The notes below the pieces were generated by a model. It saw nothing but the letters and a program-made list of their open reading frames with translations, had not been told where the DNA came from and ran no database searches. A stretch of DNA of 64,000 nt from Streptomyces sp. NBC_01016. Its GTDB lineage: Bacteria > Actinomycetota > Actinomycetes > Streptomycetales > Streptomycetaceae. This document shows positions 8,458-17,742 of the stretch, piece by piece; positions within the stretch are counted from its first letter, which is position 1, and each line of letters opens with the position of its first letter. The translations under genes and the position numbers were made by a program. The stretch is taken from NCBI RefSeq assembly GCF_026341035.1, contig NZ_JAPEOQ010000001.1:1488001-1552000 (forward strand), read 5' to 3'.

Positions 8458-9453
8458 TTATGCGACGCGACGCTCCGCATACTCACCGATTTCGATCATC
8501 GGCGGCCGCTCCTCCGTGTCGACCTCGTGGGTACGCGGCTCGAAGCCGTCCTCCCCGCGCTCGAACTGCGTGAGCACCGGCCTGACGAGGTGCCCGCGCG
8601 CGAGGCGGAGCTGGGCCGTGCGGTAGATCGCCGCCGCCATCCGGCCGAGCGCCTGCCCGTCCTGGTGCCGGTGCTTGCGCACACCGACGTCGACCTGGGC
8701 GAGCGCGTCCAGGCCCACGGTGTGCAGCGCGTCCACGAGCAGGCCGAGCTCCACGCCGTATCCGACGGGGAACGGGAGCCGTTCGAGCAGCGAGCGCCGG
8801 GCCGCGTACTCGCCGCCCAACGGCTGGACGAATCCGGCCAGTTGGGGCCAGTGCAGATTGAGGATCGGCCGCGCCATCAGCTCGGTCACCCGGCCGCCCT
8901 GCCCCGCGGCCCCGGCCAGCGGACGGTCGTACATCGCCTTCACGAAGTCCACGCCCGGCTCGGTGAGCAGCGGCCCGACGATGCCGGAGACGAAGTCCGC
9001 GGAGAACTCCTTCAGATCGGCGTCGACGAAGCACACGATGTCACCGGAAGTGACGAACAGGGAGCGCCACAGCACCTCACCCTTGCCGGACCTGACCGGG
9101 ATCCGCGGCAGGATCGTGTCCCGGTGCTCGACGCGCGCGCCGGCCGCCGCCGCGACCTCGGAGGTGCGGTCCGTGGAGCCGGAGTCGATCACGACGAGTT
9201 CGTCGACGAGCGGCACCGCGTCCGTCATCAGCGTCCGCCGGATCTCGGAGACGATCTCGCCGACCGTCTCCTCCTCGTTCAGCGCGGGCAGTACGACACT
9301 CACCGTCTGACCCGAGGCCTGCTTGGCGGCGACCAACCGGTGCAGCGGATGGTCGACCACGGACCAGGAGCGCCTGTTCAGCCAGCGCTCGACCTCTTCC
9401 AGCACGGTCTGCGTTCCTTCCCTCAGGACCAACATGTGATCCATCTCGCGCAT
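8458..9453 (-). CDS. gpgS: Glucosyl-3-phosphoglycerate synthase (GT81)
   Basis: A 331-residue GT-A glycosyltransferase. VVLPALNEEETVGEIVSEIR, VVIDSGSTDRT, the metal-binding FVDADLKEF and GYGVELGLLVD follow the GpgS pattern. Family members transfer glucose from UDP- or GDP-glucose to 3-phosphoglycerate, the first step to glucosylglycerate, which in mycobacteria also primes methylglucose lipopolysaccharide. Starts at 9453, 9444 and 9435 are all in frame; 9435 has the best-placed GGA. It is divergent from thrC and its riboswitch. Together with otsA/otsB this makes a cluster for glucose-derived solutes. Confidence 0.88.
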   Translation of the reverse strand: MREMDHMLVLREGTQTVLEEVERWLNRRSWSVVDHPLHRLVAAKQASGQTVSVVLPALNEEETVGEIVSEIRRTLMTDAVPLVDELVVIDSGSTDRTSEVAAAAGARVEHRDTILPRIPVRSGKGEVLWRSLFVTSGDIVCFVDADLKEFSADFVSGIVGPLLTEPGVDFVKAMYDRPLAGAAGQGGRVTELMARPILNLHWPQLAGFVQPLGGEYAARRSLLERLPFPVGYGVELGLLVDALHTVGLDALAQVDVGVRKHRHQDGQALGRMAAAIYRTAQLRLARGHLVRPVLTQFERGEDGFEPRTHEVDTEERPPMIEIGEYAERRVA

Positions 9454-9570
9454 CGGACGACTATCTCAAGGGTCCGGGCCTTCGGTTACAGTCTTGAACA
9501 AGGCCGGTGACCATCGCATGTCGGGGGTCGCCCGCCGTACACACAACTGAATCCACACAATCGAATACCG

Positions 9571-9721
9571 CTCATCCAGAGGGGCAGAGGGATACGGCCC
9601 GTTGAAGCCCCGGCAACCCTCCAGCCGGTCTCGTCCGCACACCGCAGTGCGCCCGCGAGGCTCCCGGCTAGTGAAGGTGCCAAATCCGTCTCGTGGCGAG
9701 ATGCGTCGCGAGGAAGATGAG
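9571..9721 (+). ncRNA. SAM-I (S-box) riboswitch in the thrC leader
   Basis: The conserved S-box core is plain: AGAGGGAT, GGCCCGTTGAAGCCCCGGCAACC (9596-9618 region), then GGTGCCAAATCC (9676-9687) and GAAGATGAG at the 3' end. P1 pairs CTCATC (9571-9576) with GATGAG (9716-9721). A P4-like stem spans about 9691-9713. The 3' P1 strand runs into the purine-rich stretch GGAGAAAGGG before the thrC ATG, and no terminator lies between, so control is probably translational. ATGAG (9717-9721) could also pair with CTCAT (9739-9743), which includes the start codon. Confidence 0.9.
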
Positions 9722-9741
9722 GAGAAAGGGCCTCGCCTCTC

Positions 9742-11049
9742 ATGGCTGTACAGACTGTCGCCACCGAAACCGCCGCCACGACGGACTCCGTCGATCTGGG
9801 CCCGGCCTCCGGACTTTCCTGCCGCGAGTGCGGCGCCGTCGTTCCGCTCGGCCCCGTCTTCGCCTGCGCCGAGTGTTTCGGTCCCCTCGAAGTCGCATAC
9901 GACCTTCCCGTCGGTGACCCCGAGGCGCTCCGCAAGCAGATCGAGTCCGGCCCCGCCAACATCTGGCGCTACGCCCCGCTGCTGCCCGTCCCGGCCGACG
10001 TCGCCGAGAAGCCGAACCTGAACCCCGGCTGGACCAAGCTCGTCAAGGCCGACAACCTCGGCCGTGAACTGGGCGTCGCCGAGGGCAAGTTGTTCGTCAA
10101 GGACGACTCCGGCAACCCGACGCACTCCTTCAAGGACCGCGTCGTCGCGCAGGCCATCGAGGCCGCCCGCGCCTTCGGCTTCACCACCCTCTCCTGCTCC
10201 TCCACCGGCAACCTGGCCGGCGCCGTCGGCGCCGCCGCCGCCCGTGCCGGCTTCCGGTCCTGCGTGTTCATCCCGCACGACCTGGAGCAGGGCAAGGTCG
10301 TCATGGCCGGTGTCTACGGCGGTGACCTCGTCGCCATCGAGGGCAACTACGACGACGTGAACCGCTTCTGCTCCGAGCTCATCGGCGACCCGCTGGGCGA
10401 GGGCTGGGGCTTTGTGAACGTGAACCTCCGCCCGTACTACGGCGAGGGCTCCAAGACGCTCGCGTACGAGATCTGCGAGCAGCTCGGCTGGCAGCTCCCG
10501 GACCAGCTGGTCATCCCGATCGCGTCCGGCTCGCAGTTCACGAAGATCGACAAGGGTCTGAAGGAGCTGATCAAGCTCGGGCTCGTCGAGGACAAGCCCT
10601 ACAAGCTCTTCGGCGCCCAGGCCGAGGGCTGCTCCCCGGTCTCCGTCGCCTACAAGGGCGGCCACGACGTGGTCCGCCCGCAGAAGCCGACCACCATCGC
10701 CAAGTCCCTCGCCATCGGCAACCCGGCCGACGGCCCGTACGTCCTCGACATCGCGCGCCGCACCGGCGGCGCCGTGGAGGACGTCAACGACGAGCAGGTC
10801 GTCGACGCGATCAAGCTGCTCGCGCAGACGGAGGGCATCTTCGCCGAGACGGCGGGCGGTGTCACGCTGGGTGTCACCAAGAAGCTCATCGAGGCGGGCC
10901 TCATCGACCCGTCGCTGACCACGGTGGTCCTCAACACCGGTGACGGTCTCAAGACGCTGGACGCGGTCGCCGAGTCCTCGCAGGCCACCGCGACGATCCG
11001 GCCCAACCTGGACGCGTTCCGCGAGGCCGGCCTCGCCACCGACCTCTGA
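9742..11049 (+). CDS. thrC: Threonine synthase
   Basis: A 435-residue PLP enzyme converting O-phosphohomoserine to threonine. The PLP lysine is K131 in NPTHSFKDR, and the glycine loop SCSSTGNLAGAVGAAAARAG follows. The N-terminus has a zinc-ribbon-like pair CREC (27-30) and CAEC (42-45), seen in many fold-type II threonine synthases. It is preceded by a SAM-I riboswitch and followed after 35 bp by a sulfur-carrier gene that is probably cotranscribed. The ribosome site is the purine run 9719-9730, rather far from the ATG, which fits a riboswitch-controlled start. Confidence 0.95.
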   Translation: MAVQTVATETAATTDSVDLGPASGLSCRECGAVVPLGPVFACAECFGPLEVAYDLPVGDPEALRKQIESGPANIWRYAPLLPVPADVAEKPNLNPGWTKLVKADNLGRELGVAEGKLFVKDDSGNPTHSFKDRVVAQAIEAARAFGFTTLSCSSTGNLAGAVGAAAARAGFRSCVFIPHDLEQGKVVMAGVYGGDLVAIEGNYDDVNRFCSELIGDPLGEGWGFVNVNLRPYYGEGSKTLAYEICEQLGWQLPDQLVIPIASGSQFTKIDKGLKELIKLGLVEDKPYKLFGAQAEGCSPVSVAYKGGHDVVRPQKPTTIAKSLAIGNPADGPYVLDIARRTGGAVEDVNDEQVVDAIKLLAQTEGIFAETAGGVTLGVTKKLIEAGLIDPSLTTVVLNTGDGLKTLDAVAESSQATATIRPNLDAFREAGLATDL

Positions 11050-11084
11050 GCCCGACCGAACTTGTAGCAACAGGAGTTACCAGC

Positions 11085-11360
11085 ATGAGCGTCAACGTTC
11101 GCATCCCCACCATCCTGCGCACCTACACCGGCGGCAAGGCCGAGGTCGCCGCCGAGGGCGCCACCCTCGCCGACGTCATCTCCGACCTCGAGAAGAACCA
11201 CACCGGCATCGCCGCCCGCGTCCTCGACGACCAGGGCAAGCTGCGCCGCTTCGTGAACGTCTACGTGAACGACGACGACGTCCGCTTCGAGCAGGGCCTT
11301 CAGACGGCGACGCCGGACGGCGCCGGCGTCTCGATCATTCCGGCCGTCGCCGGAGGCTGA
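11085..11360 (+). CDS. ThiS/MoaD-family sulfur-carrier protein (CysO-like)
   Basis: 91 residues of beta-grasp type ending in a Gly-Gly tail (AVAGG), the feature activated by adenylation and thiocarboxylated in ThiS, MoaD and CysO proteins. Motifs: VRIPTILRTYTGG at the N-terminus and VNVYVNDDDVRFEQGL in the middle. The ATG at 11085 follows AGGAG. In mycobacteria the CysO relative donates sulfur for cysteine synthesis and is cut by the Mec protease; neither partner lies in this window. Its position directly after thrC suggests a link with amino-acid or sulfur metabolism. Confidence 0.86.
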   Translation: MSVNVRIPTILRTYTGGKAEVAAEGATLADVISDLEKNHTGIAARVLDDQGKLRRFVNVYVNDDDVRFEQGLQTATPDGAGVSIIPAVAGG

Positions 11361-11389
11361 TCTTTCGCCGTTTTACGCAGAGTTACTTG

Positions 11390-11426
11390 AATTGCCCCCT
11401 CCGCAAGAGAAGCGGAGGGGGCAATT
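11390..11426 (+). terminator. Strong terminator after the thrC operon
   Basis: Arms 11390-11404 and 11412-11426 form a perfect 15-bp stem with a 7-nt loop. The A/T base of the stem makes it work as a terminator in either direction. Confidence 0.85.
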
Positions 11427-11792
11427 CTGCATGGTTGAGCGCGGTACAGTTGGGGAAGCTGCTGCGTTTCGCTGAGCGGTGCATGACGGGCGCATATGAG
11501 TTCTCGCCCGAAGCCCGACAAGAAGTAGCCAAAGTGTCCGGCCCTTTCGGGCCCTTTATGGCATTTACACGGCCCGACTTGCCCAAGGATCCGGCGAGTT
11601 GGCCCGGTTTCCCCGATCTGGCGTGCCCAGAATTCTCGTCCGACTGACCTGTTGCAGACGGCAGTTGGGCAGATACATTCAGCCGCGGTCGACGCGTTCC
11701 GGCGCACACCCCCATATCCCATGGGGCGTGAGGTCTGACCCGGGTCCGCGAAGTGCGGTCCTGCGCAAGGGCCAGTAATAGGGGAGTTAGGC
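11427..11792 (+). other. Long gap before the cold-shock gene; leader and second hairpin
   Basis: No convincing gene is seen. The base composition is less GC-rich than the neighbours. A small hairpin (GGCCC 11540-11544, GGGCC 11549-11553) followed by CTTTAT resembles a terminator. A 54-codon open frame at 11483-11647 has low GC in third positions and is not credible as a gene. The last 110 nt are probably the untranslated leader of the cold-shock mRNA. Confidence 0.5.
11652..11679 (+). promoter_or_regulatory. Possible promoter of the cold-shock gene
   Basis: TTGCAG (11652-11657) and TACATT (11674-11679) are separated by 16 nt and resemble a housekeeping promoter. It would give a leader of roughly 105-110 nt, in keeping with cold-shock mRNAs. 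Identified by eye only. Confidence 0.35.
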
Positions 11793-11999
11793 ATGGCTCA
11801 GGGCACCGTCAAGTGGTTCAACGCGGAGAAGGGGTACGGCTTCATCGCGGTCGACGGTGGTGCGGATGTTTTCGTCCACTACAGCGCGATTCAGATGGAC
11901 GGCTACCGCACCCTCGAAGAGGGTCAGCGGGTCGAGTTCGAGATCTCGCAGGGCCAGAAGGGGCCGCAGGCCGACATGGTCCGCGTGGCCGCCGGCTGA
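11793..11999 (+). CDS. Cold-shock protein (CspA/ScoF family)
   Basis: A 68-residue single cold-shock domain with both RNA-binding motifs, KGYGFI (RNP1) and VFVHYSAI (RNP2), and the start [16 protein letters not shown]. It binds single-stranded nucleic acid and acts as an RNA chaperone. Ribosome site GGGGAG lies 7 nt before the ATG. It is monocistronic, with a terminator-like hairpin before and after. Position beside groEL2 recalls S. coelicolor scoF4 (from memory). Confidence 0.94.
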   Translation: MAQGTVKWFNAEKGYGFIAVDGGADVFVHYSAIQMDGYRTLEEGQRVEFEISQGQKGPQADMVRVAAG

Positions 12000-12039
12000 A
12001 CGCGCGCGTCAGACTGCAAGCTTGTACGTCGCACGTTGC

Positions 12040-12075
12040 GGAGGGCTCGTCTCCCGGGTAACCGGGGGGCGGGCC
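12040..12075 (+). terminator. Imperfect hairpin after the cold-shock gene
   Basis: Two GC-rich arms, about 12041-12055 and 12060-12074, with an apical CCGG-gtaa-CCGG pairing, lie about 40 bp after the stop codon. Probable terminator. Confidence 0.5.
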
Positions 12076-12176
12076 CTTCGTGCTGAACGGGTCCCGCCTG
12101 CGCTTTCGTGGTACGGCCTTGCGCCCGCCCGTCGCCCGACCGCCACCCCTCAACGATCCCGCTGCGCGGGAGCACC

Positions 12177-12202
12177 TTGCACTCGTAGGGGTCGAGTGCT
12201 AA
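12177..12202. promoter_or_regulatory. CIRCE operator 1 for groEL2
   Basis: TTGCACTC-N9-GAGTGCTAA matches the HrcA-binding CIRCE inverted repeat (TTAGCACTC-N9-GAGTGCTAA). HrcA represses chaperonin genes until heat shock. The element is 168 bp upstream of the groEL2 ATG. Confidence 0.9.
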
Positions 12203-12211
12203 TCATTGGGC

Positions 12212-13996
<1,785 letters not shown>

Positions 13997-14023
13997 GCCG
14001 CTCGCGGTTCAGCGCGTCCGTAA

Positions 14024-14076
14024 CCCCGAGGGCGGCACCGACTCTTCACGAGTCGGTGCCGCCCTCGGGGCGTTTT
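14024..14076 (+). terminator. groEL2 terminator
   Basis: A perfect 20-bp stem (14024-14043 with 14051-14070, 7-nt loop) is followed by CGTTTT. It is the strongest classical intrinsic terminator in the window. Confidence 0.95.
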
Positions 14077-14095
14077 AGGCCTGGTGGCGACAGGT

Positions 14096-14878
14096 CTAAG
14101 CGGTCTTGACCGATCCGCCGTCGATGAGGTGGTCGGTGCCCGTCGTCGCGGCGGCGAGCGGAGACGCCAGATACGTGACCAGGGTCGCGACCTCTTCCGG
14201 TTCGACGAGCCGACCGATGAGCATGCCCATGGCCGCGGGCAACCCGGCCAGGAGGTCGGCGTGGGGGACGCCCATGGCGGCCGCGAGTCCGGCGCCGTAA
14301 CCCGTGGGGCTCTCCCACATGGCGGTGCGGACCGGGCCCGGAGAGACGGTGTTCACCCGGACCCCTTGTGAGCCGAACTCCTCCGCCAGTGCCTTGCCGA
14401 ACGCGGTGAGCGCGGCCTTGGCGGTGGTGTACGGGACGGGGCCGCCGTGCGGGACGCGCGCGCCGATCGAGGAGACGTTGACGATCGCGCCGCGGGCGGC
14501 CAGCAGTGCGGGCAGTGCGGCGCGGGTGACGCGGACGGTGGCAAAGAAGTTCAGGTCGGTCACCTGTGCCCACTGGGCGTCGGTCAGATCGAGGAAGCCG
14601 CCGCTCAGGTCTCCGTCGCCGCCGCCGATGTTGTTGACCAGGATGTCGATTCCGCCCAGCTCGGCCACGGCCTCGGTCACCAGTCGCTCGGCGCCGGCCG
14701 GATCGGACAGGTCCACCGTCACCGGTATCGCCCCGGCCGCCTTCCACTCCGGGGCCGCGGTGCGCGCGGCGGCGACCACGCGTACGCCTTCGGCGGCCAG
14801 GGCTTGGACGACAGCGAGCCCGATCCCTCGGCCCGCGCCTGTGACGAGGGCGGTCTTGCCGTTCAGGTGCAGGTTCAT
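14096..14878 (-). CDS. Short-chain dehydrogenase/reductase
   Basis: A 260-residue classical SDR. The NAD(P)-binding TGAGRGIGLAV lies at residues 14-24, NNIGGG replaces NNAG, the catalytic Ser is in VNVSSIGARV and the YxxxK motif is YTTAKAAL. PGPVRTAMWES is typical of the substrate lid. ATG 14878 is preceded by AGGGGAAG. It is divergent from a TetR regulator across a possible operator, so it is probably that regulator's target. The substrate is unknown. Confidence 0.88.
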   Translation of the reverse strand: MNLHLNGKTALVTGAGRGIGLAVVQALAAEGVRVVAAARTAAPEWKAAGAIPVTVDLSDPAGAERLVTEAVAELGGIDILVNNIGGGDGDLSGGFLDLTDAQWAQVTDLNFFATVRVTRAALPALLAARGAIVNVSSIGARVPHGGPVPYTTAKAALTAFGKALAEEFGSQGVRVNTVSPGPVRTAMWESPTGYGAGLAAAMGVPHADLLAGLPAAMGMLIGRLVEPEEVATLVTYLASPLAAATTGTDHLIDGGSVKTA

Positions 14879-14912
14879 GACGCTTCCCCTTGCTCGGCAT
14901 GTGCAACTCGGC

Positions 14913-14940
14913 TGATGCGTCGAACATAGAACATGCATCA
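14913..14940. promoter_or_regulatory. Possible TetR operator between the SDR and tetR genes
   Basis: TGATGC (14913-14918) and GCATCA (14935-14940) form an inverted repeat with a 16-nt spacer in the AT-richer divergent region. This is a usual place for a TetR-type site. Confidence 0.4.
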
Positions 14941-15017
14941 CCAATGTCGCAAGTAGTCGCCAAGCTGCCACATTGACGTACTCTCGTGGGGTCTCCCTCA
15001 GGAAGGAATCGCTCGCC

Positions 15018-15605
15018 ATGCCGCAGCCCGCCTCCGCGAAACCTCTTCGTGCCGACACCGAGCGGACCGTGCGCGCGATCCTCGAAGCGGCCGAGCGGGT
15101 ACTGGCCGTGAATCCGGCGGCGACGATGGAGCAGATCGCCGAGGCCGCCGGAGTCGCGCGGACCACCGTCCATCGGCGGTTCGCCTCCCGGGAGGCGCTG
15201 ATCAGGGCGCTGGCGGCCTGGGCGACACAGCGATTCCACGAGGCCGTCGAAGCGGCGCGCCCTGAGACGGCGCCGCCCTCCGTCGCGCTCTATCAGGTCA
15301 CCGCGAACGTGCTGCGGGTGAAGGTCAGTTGGGGCTTCGCGATGGGCGCCCTGCCCACCGACGATCCCGAGGTCTCGCGCGTCCACGCCGACGTGATGAC
15401 CCGCTGCGCGCGACTGTTCGCCCGCACCCGGGACGCCGGACTGTTGCGGCCCGACGCCGACCTGGACTGGGCGCGCACCGTGTATTACGCCCTCATCCAC
15501 GAGGCCGCGATTCAGTCCCCGGAGACCGACGCGGCCGTGGACGCCCTTGCCACGCGGGTCGTGGATACGTTGCTGCACGGCGTGGGCACACCGGCGTCCG
15601 GCTGA
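15018..15605 (+). CDS. TetR-family transcriptional regulator
   Basis: 195 residues. The N-terminal helix-turn-helix (TMEQIAEAAGVARTTVHRRFASREALIRALAAW) is typical, with a helical ligand domain after residue 75. ATG 15018 has AGGAAGGA about 10 nt upstream. It is probably an autoregulated repressor of the divergent SDR gene; the inducer is unknown. Confidence 0.9.
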   Translation: MPQPASAKPLRADTERTVRAILEAAERVLAVNPAATMEQIAEAAGVARTTVHRRFASREALIRALAAWATQRFHEAVEAARPETAPPSVALYQVTANVLRVKVSWGFAMGALPTDDPEVSRVHADVMTRCARLFARTRDAGLLRPDADLDWARTVYYALIHEAAIQSPETDAAVDALATRVVDTLLHGVGTPASG

Positions 15606-15617
15606 CGCGGGTGGGCG

Positions 15618-16295
15618 TCAGGCGTAGTCCTTGAGCCTCTCGGTTTCGAGGGTGATGGTGACCGGGGCGGGGAGGCGGACCGTCGCTCCGTAGTGGTACG
15701 GGCGGCGGTTCTGGTAGACGCCGTTCTCGGGGGAGCTGTGGACGACGACCGTGTCGTTGTCGCGGTCGACGAGGAGGTAGACGGGGATGTCCGCGTAGGC
15801 GTAGGCGCGGGGCTTCTCCTGGCGGTCGCGGCGGTCGGCGTCGCGGTACTTGGAGGTGACTTCGACAGCCATGAGGACGCCGTCGGGGGAGGCCCACTCG
15901 TCCTGTCCGGCGAAGTAGTCGATGGCGGTCAGGGCGCCGTCCGGCTTGATGCAGCCCTTTCTGTACGTGTCGATCCGCAGGCCCTGCTCGGGATGCAGTG
16001 CCAGTTCGGGGCGCTGCATCATGCACTGGCGGATCAGCCACATGATGATCGAACCGTGGTCGCCGTCCGGCACGGGCTTGACCTCTAGCTTTCCGTGGAG
16101 GAGTTCCAAGGTCACCGTCTCGGGGGCGACGCGGGCCAGTTCCTCGAAGTCCTCGACGTCGATGGGGCCGTGTTTCACGAGCAGCCGTCCGTTCAGGAAT
16201 TCGAGCTTGTTGCGCAGAGTCTCCGGAGCCTTTCGGTTCAGCTCCTCGAAGTCCTCGATGCTCATCTGAGGGCGGTCGGCGGTGCCAGGGGTCAT
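15618..16295 (-). CDS. Uma2-family (DUF820) nuclease-fold protein with duplicated N-terminal segment
   Basis: 225 residues. The PD-(D/E)XK-like core is visible: PDGALTAIDYF, MAVEVTSKYRDADRRDRQEKPRAYAYADIPVYLLVD. Such proteins are common in cyanobacteria and actinomycetes but mostly unstudied. Residues 12-41 and 45-73 are two copies of the pattern (I/V)EDFEELxRxAPET...L.G.L.VK, so the usual N-terminal unit has been duplicated in tandem. The strong GAGGAGG site fixes the ATG at 16295. It is convergent with tetR, 12 bp apart. Confidence 0.83.
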   Translation of the reverse strand: MTPGTADRPQMSIEDFEELNRKAPETLRNKLEFLNGRLLVKHGPIDVEDFEELARVAPETVTLELLHGKLEVKPVPDGDHGSIIMWLIRQCMMQRPELALHPEQGLRIDTYRKGCIKPDGALTAIDYFAGQDEWASPDGVLMAVEVTSKYRDADRRDRQEKPRAYAYADIPVYLLVDRDNDTVVVHSSPENGVYQNRRPYHYGATVRLPAPVTITLETERLKDYA

Positions 16296-16354
16296 GGATG
16301 TGCCTCCTCGCCTCCATCGTGCCCCGGATGTACGGGTCCGGATCGTCGGCGCGG

Positions 16355-17260
16355 TCACACGCGTGCCCTTTCGGAGCGGGGGAGCATTGCCGCGCGGGCC
16401 TGGGCGGCGCGGGCGCGGACGGCTTCCGGGGTGAGTGGGCCCGCGGGCGGGTAGGCGGGGCGGGCGCCGCTGCAAGGGGTGCAGAAGCCGCCCGGCAGGG
16501 CCTCGGGGCGGCCGGGTGTGCCGCATTTCGCGCACTCGATGAGGCGTAGGACCGGGCGGTTCGCAGGTGGTGGGGGTGGCGGGGGAAGTTTGTCGGTCAG
16601 GCGGCGGCGCAGCAGTGCGGCCGGGCTGTGCACGGGTGTGGGGAGCCCGGCCGTCAGCGCGTGCAGCAGGGTGTCCTCGGTGGCGCCCCGCTCGAACCAG
16701 CGCTCCACATCTGGCGCGAGCCGGTCGCACTCGGCGGCTGACAGGGCCAGCGACGGCGCCGTGCGGCCGAGGGCGGTGAGGAGGAGCAGCGCGCGGCTGC
16801 GGGTGGGGCGTGGAGGTGGTTCTTCGGGCGGCGCGTCCCGGCCCGTCTCCGGTACATCGCCCCTGACGTACGCCGTCCACCACGTGTCGCCCCGCGCCGT
16901 GCGGGAGAACCAGGTGCGCGTCACCCAGCGTGCGCTCCCGGAGCCCTGCACGTGTTCGCGGCCGCGTCTCAAGTGACCGGCCCGGTGCAGGTTGTTGAGG
17001 GCGGTACGCATCGCCGCCTGCCCGTACGGGAGGTGGTTGGCGAGCGTCTTCACCGAGATGTCCGAGCCGTCGGGCAGCCGGTCGATGTATCCGGCGATGT
17101 ACGCCTCGCGGGCGGGAAGGTCCGCGAAGTCGGCGCTGGTTCGGGGGAGTTGATCCGGTGCGGAGCGCTTGCCGTAGCCCGGGTTCGCCTCGGGGTGGAG
17201 CGGGGTGGGCGATGCTGCGTGCGTCGGGGCGGGGGCAGCACTAGAGTTGGCGTCAGCCAC
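16355..17260 (-). CDS. Helix-turn-helix protein with C-terminal zinc-ribbon-like motif
   Basis: 301 residues. A winged-helix segment lies near residues 60-110 (DISVKTLANHLPYGQAAMRTALNNLHRAGHL). A Pro-rich middle with PPPPPP is followed by a CxxC...CxxC zinc motif (ECAKCG...GFCTPCSG). This is a Streptomyces type usually annotated only as an HTH protein. GTG at 17260 was chosen for its GGGAG at 6-nt spacing; a longer frame exists upstream. It probably binds DNA; the target is unknown. Confidence 0.72.
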   Translation of the reverse strand: MADANSSAAPAPTHAASPTPLHPEANPGYGKRSAPDQLPRTSADFADLPAREAYIAGYIDRLPDGSDISVKTLANHLPYGQAAMRTALNNLHRAGHLRRGREHVQGSGSARWVTRTWFSRTARGDTWWTAYVRGDVPETGRDAPPEEPPPRPTRSRALLLLTALGRTAPSLALSAAECDRLAPDVERWFERGATEDTLLHALTAGLPTPVHSPAALLRRRLTDKLPPPPPPPANRPVLRLIECAKCGTPGRPEALPGGFCTPCSGARPAYPPAGPLTPEAVRARAAQARAAMLPRSERARV

Positions 17261-17511
17261 GAGATCTCCCTGGTTGGGATCTTGATGGACAGGCCCTCGC
17301 AGGTGTTGGCGCACCGGCGGGGGCCGTTCGTATATCGGGCACGCTAGAGCGCGATTACCCTCCGTGGCAAACCGGTGTCAGAAAGTGTCCGGTATTGCCG
17401 AGCGCACTTGTCGGCTTCGCCAACTCGCAGGGAGGGAGGGTGGGTTGAGACCCACCTCCCAATCCTTGAAAGCAGGGCTCGGGTCTCGGGGCTTGAGCCT
17501 CGGGGCGTTGG

Positions 17512-17742
17512 TTACGGGGTGCGGTGCAGGTCGGCGATGAACGCGGACCAGGTCTCTGCCCGGAGCGCGAGCTTCGGGCCGGTGGGGTTCTTGGAGTCCC
17601 GGACGGGCACGATGCCCGTCATTGGCGTGCGGGCGTCGGCGACTTCGAGGCAGTTGTTGCCCTCGCCGCCGCTGTAGCTGGACTTGCGCCAGCTCCGGGC
17701 GGCGTCGTCGTCCGGGTCGTACTCAGGGGTGTGGTTCCTCAT
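17512..17742 (-). CDS. DUF397 protein
   Basis: 76 residues of the DUF397 family: WRKSSYSGGEGNNCLEVAD, VPVRDSKNPTGPKLAL, WSAFIADL. These small proteins pair with XRE/DUF5753 regulators in Streptomyces, as in the whiJ and abaA-like loci, where they affect development. The start overlaps the end of the regulator gene by 20 nt, so the pair is coupled. The 250 bp between this gene and the HTH gene start at 17260 hold no recognisable feature. Confidence 0.9.
   Translation of the reverse strand: MRNHTPEYDPDDDAARSWRKSSYSGGEGNNCLEVADARTPMTGIVPVRDSKNPTGPKLALRAETWSAFIADLHRTP

Noticed and set aside
11483..11647. 54-codon frame before the cold-shock gene
   Set aside because: GC at third positions is near 60 %, far below real genes here, there is no ribosome site, and it contains a terminator-like hairpin.
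14089..14104. ACAGGTCTAAGCGGTC as a third dre site
   Set aside because: Only about 9 of 16 positions match and it lies at the end of the SDR coding frame, far from a promoter.
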